61,551 bases of DNA. Origin: Sulfurimonas sp. Its GTDB lineage: Bacteria > Campylobacterota > Campylobacteria > Campylobacterales > Sulfurimonadaceae. The notes under the pieces are model-generated. The model was not told the origin of the DNA. It worked only from the letters and a program-made list of their open reading frames with translations, and ran no database searches. Numbering within the stretch: position 1 is the first letter of the stretch; every line of letters begins with the position of its first letter. Location of the stretch: positions 1-61,551 of the forward strand of contig JALSLJ010000035.1 in assembly GCA_026988315.1 (NCBI GenBank), written 5' to 3'. Made by a program: the position numbers and the translations under genes. This document shows positions 61,215 through 61,551 of this stretch, in pieces.

Positions 61215-61551
61215 ATGAAAAATATATTGATAGTTGAAGATGATGTTGACTTAAACACTACAGTATCTAAGTTTTTAAAGCTGAAGTCTTTTGGTTGTAG
61301 CTCTGCTTTTGATGGACAAAAGGCGGTTGATATGGCGTATGAGGATAATTATGATTTGATTATTTTAGATGTAAAGCTTCCCCTTTTAAATGGTTTTGAG
61401 GTGGCTACAAAAATAAGGGAAAACTCCAATACTCCCATAATATTTTTAACCTCACTCAATAGTGAAAAAGATATAGAACAGGGCTTTTTAACTGGTGGTG
61501 ATGACTACATAACAAAGCCTTTTTCGCTCTCAGAGTTACATCTAAGAATAA
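61215..61551 (+). CDS. Response regulator, receiver domain (cut by window end)
   Basis: The frame from ATG 61215 encodes a CheY-like receiver: ILIVEDDVDL with the acidic pocket, the phosphorylated Asp in LIILDVKLPLLNG near residue 52, and the conserved Lys in DDYITKPFSLSEL near 101. The gene continues beyond the window, so a C-terminal OmpR-type or other output domain is expected but not seen. Confidence 0.88.
   Translation, partial: MKNILIVEDDVDLNTTVSKFLKLKSFGCSSAFDGQKAVDMAYEDNYDLIILDVKLPLLNGFEVATKIRENSNTPIIFLTSLNSEKDIEQGFLTGGDDYITKPFSLSELHLRI

Overview
The window is AT-rich DNA from a member of the Campylobacterota (Epsilonproteobacteria), most likely a Sulfurimonas-like chemolithotroph. 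This rests on gene order: a napAGHBFLD periplasmic nitrate reductase operon without napC, an nrfHAIJ nitrite ammonification operon with a fused CcsBA heme lyase, and two hydABC-type periplasmic hydrogenases with hydD/hydE accessory genes. These arrangements are known from Wolinella and its relatives. The species is an inference; no rRNA or tRNA gene was found.

Layout. 1-900: decayed transposase and a tiny promoter-bearing ORF. 905-4890 (minus strand): the three-gene AmmeMemoRadiSam operon, thiol peroxidase, a monoheme cytochrome and a degenerate helicase-like protein. 5.0-11.1 kb: a TetR regulator and a complete RND efflux operon. 11.2-18.5 kb: outer-membrane-like orphan, GNAT acetyltransferase, citrate synthase, a second decayed transposase of the same family, ABC-F ATPase, DUF5718-like and SUI1 proteins, and a diguanylate cyclase. 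18.6-28.4 kb: nitrate block, with a Crp/Fnr regulator, a PilJ-type sensor, napAGHBFL, a stand-alone PAS protein, napD and a small unknown gene. 28.4-30.6 kb: groESL followed by a perfect 75-bp tandem repeat carrying terminator-like hairpins. 30.7-61.2 kb: a hydrogen/nitrite island entirely on the + strand.

The island holds four [NiFe]-hydrogenases. (i) A cytoplasmic HupSL-like pair is co-transcribed with a TetR regulator; its large subunit has no cleavable C-terminal tail. (ii) HydABC-1 has a small subunit in which one proximal-cluster Cys is Asn. (iii) A complex-I-related hydrogenase consists of soluble subunits only and ends in a GltD-type flavoprotein. (iv) HydABC-2 is canonical, with HydD and HydE. 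nrfHAIJ lies between (iii) and (iv). A second TetR paralogue, a second HydE-like protein, HypF and a second HydD with substituted metal ligands follow.

The most notable signal is a palindrome of the form AATGAAT-N(0-4)-ATTCATT in front of operon (iii), nrf and HydABC-2, with a weaker relative before HydABC-1. Two paralogous TetR genes lie in the same island. I infer a TetR-type regulon that joins H2 oxidation to nitrite ammonification, with the HupSL-like pair as a possible H2 input. The nap operon has its own Crp/Fnr-type palindrome centred about -41.5 from a predicted start.
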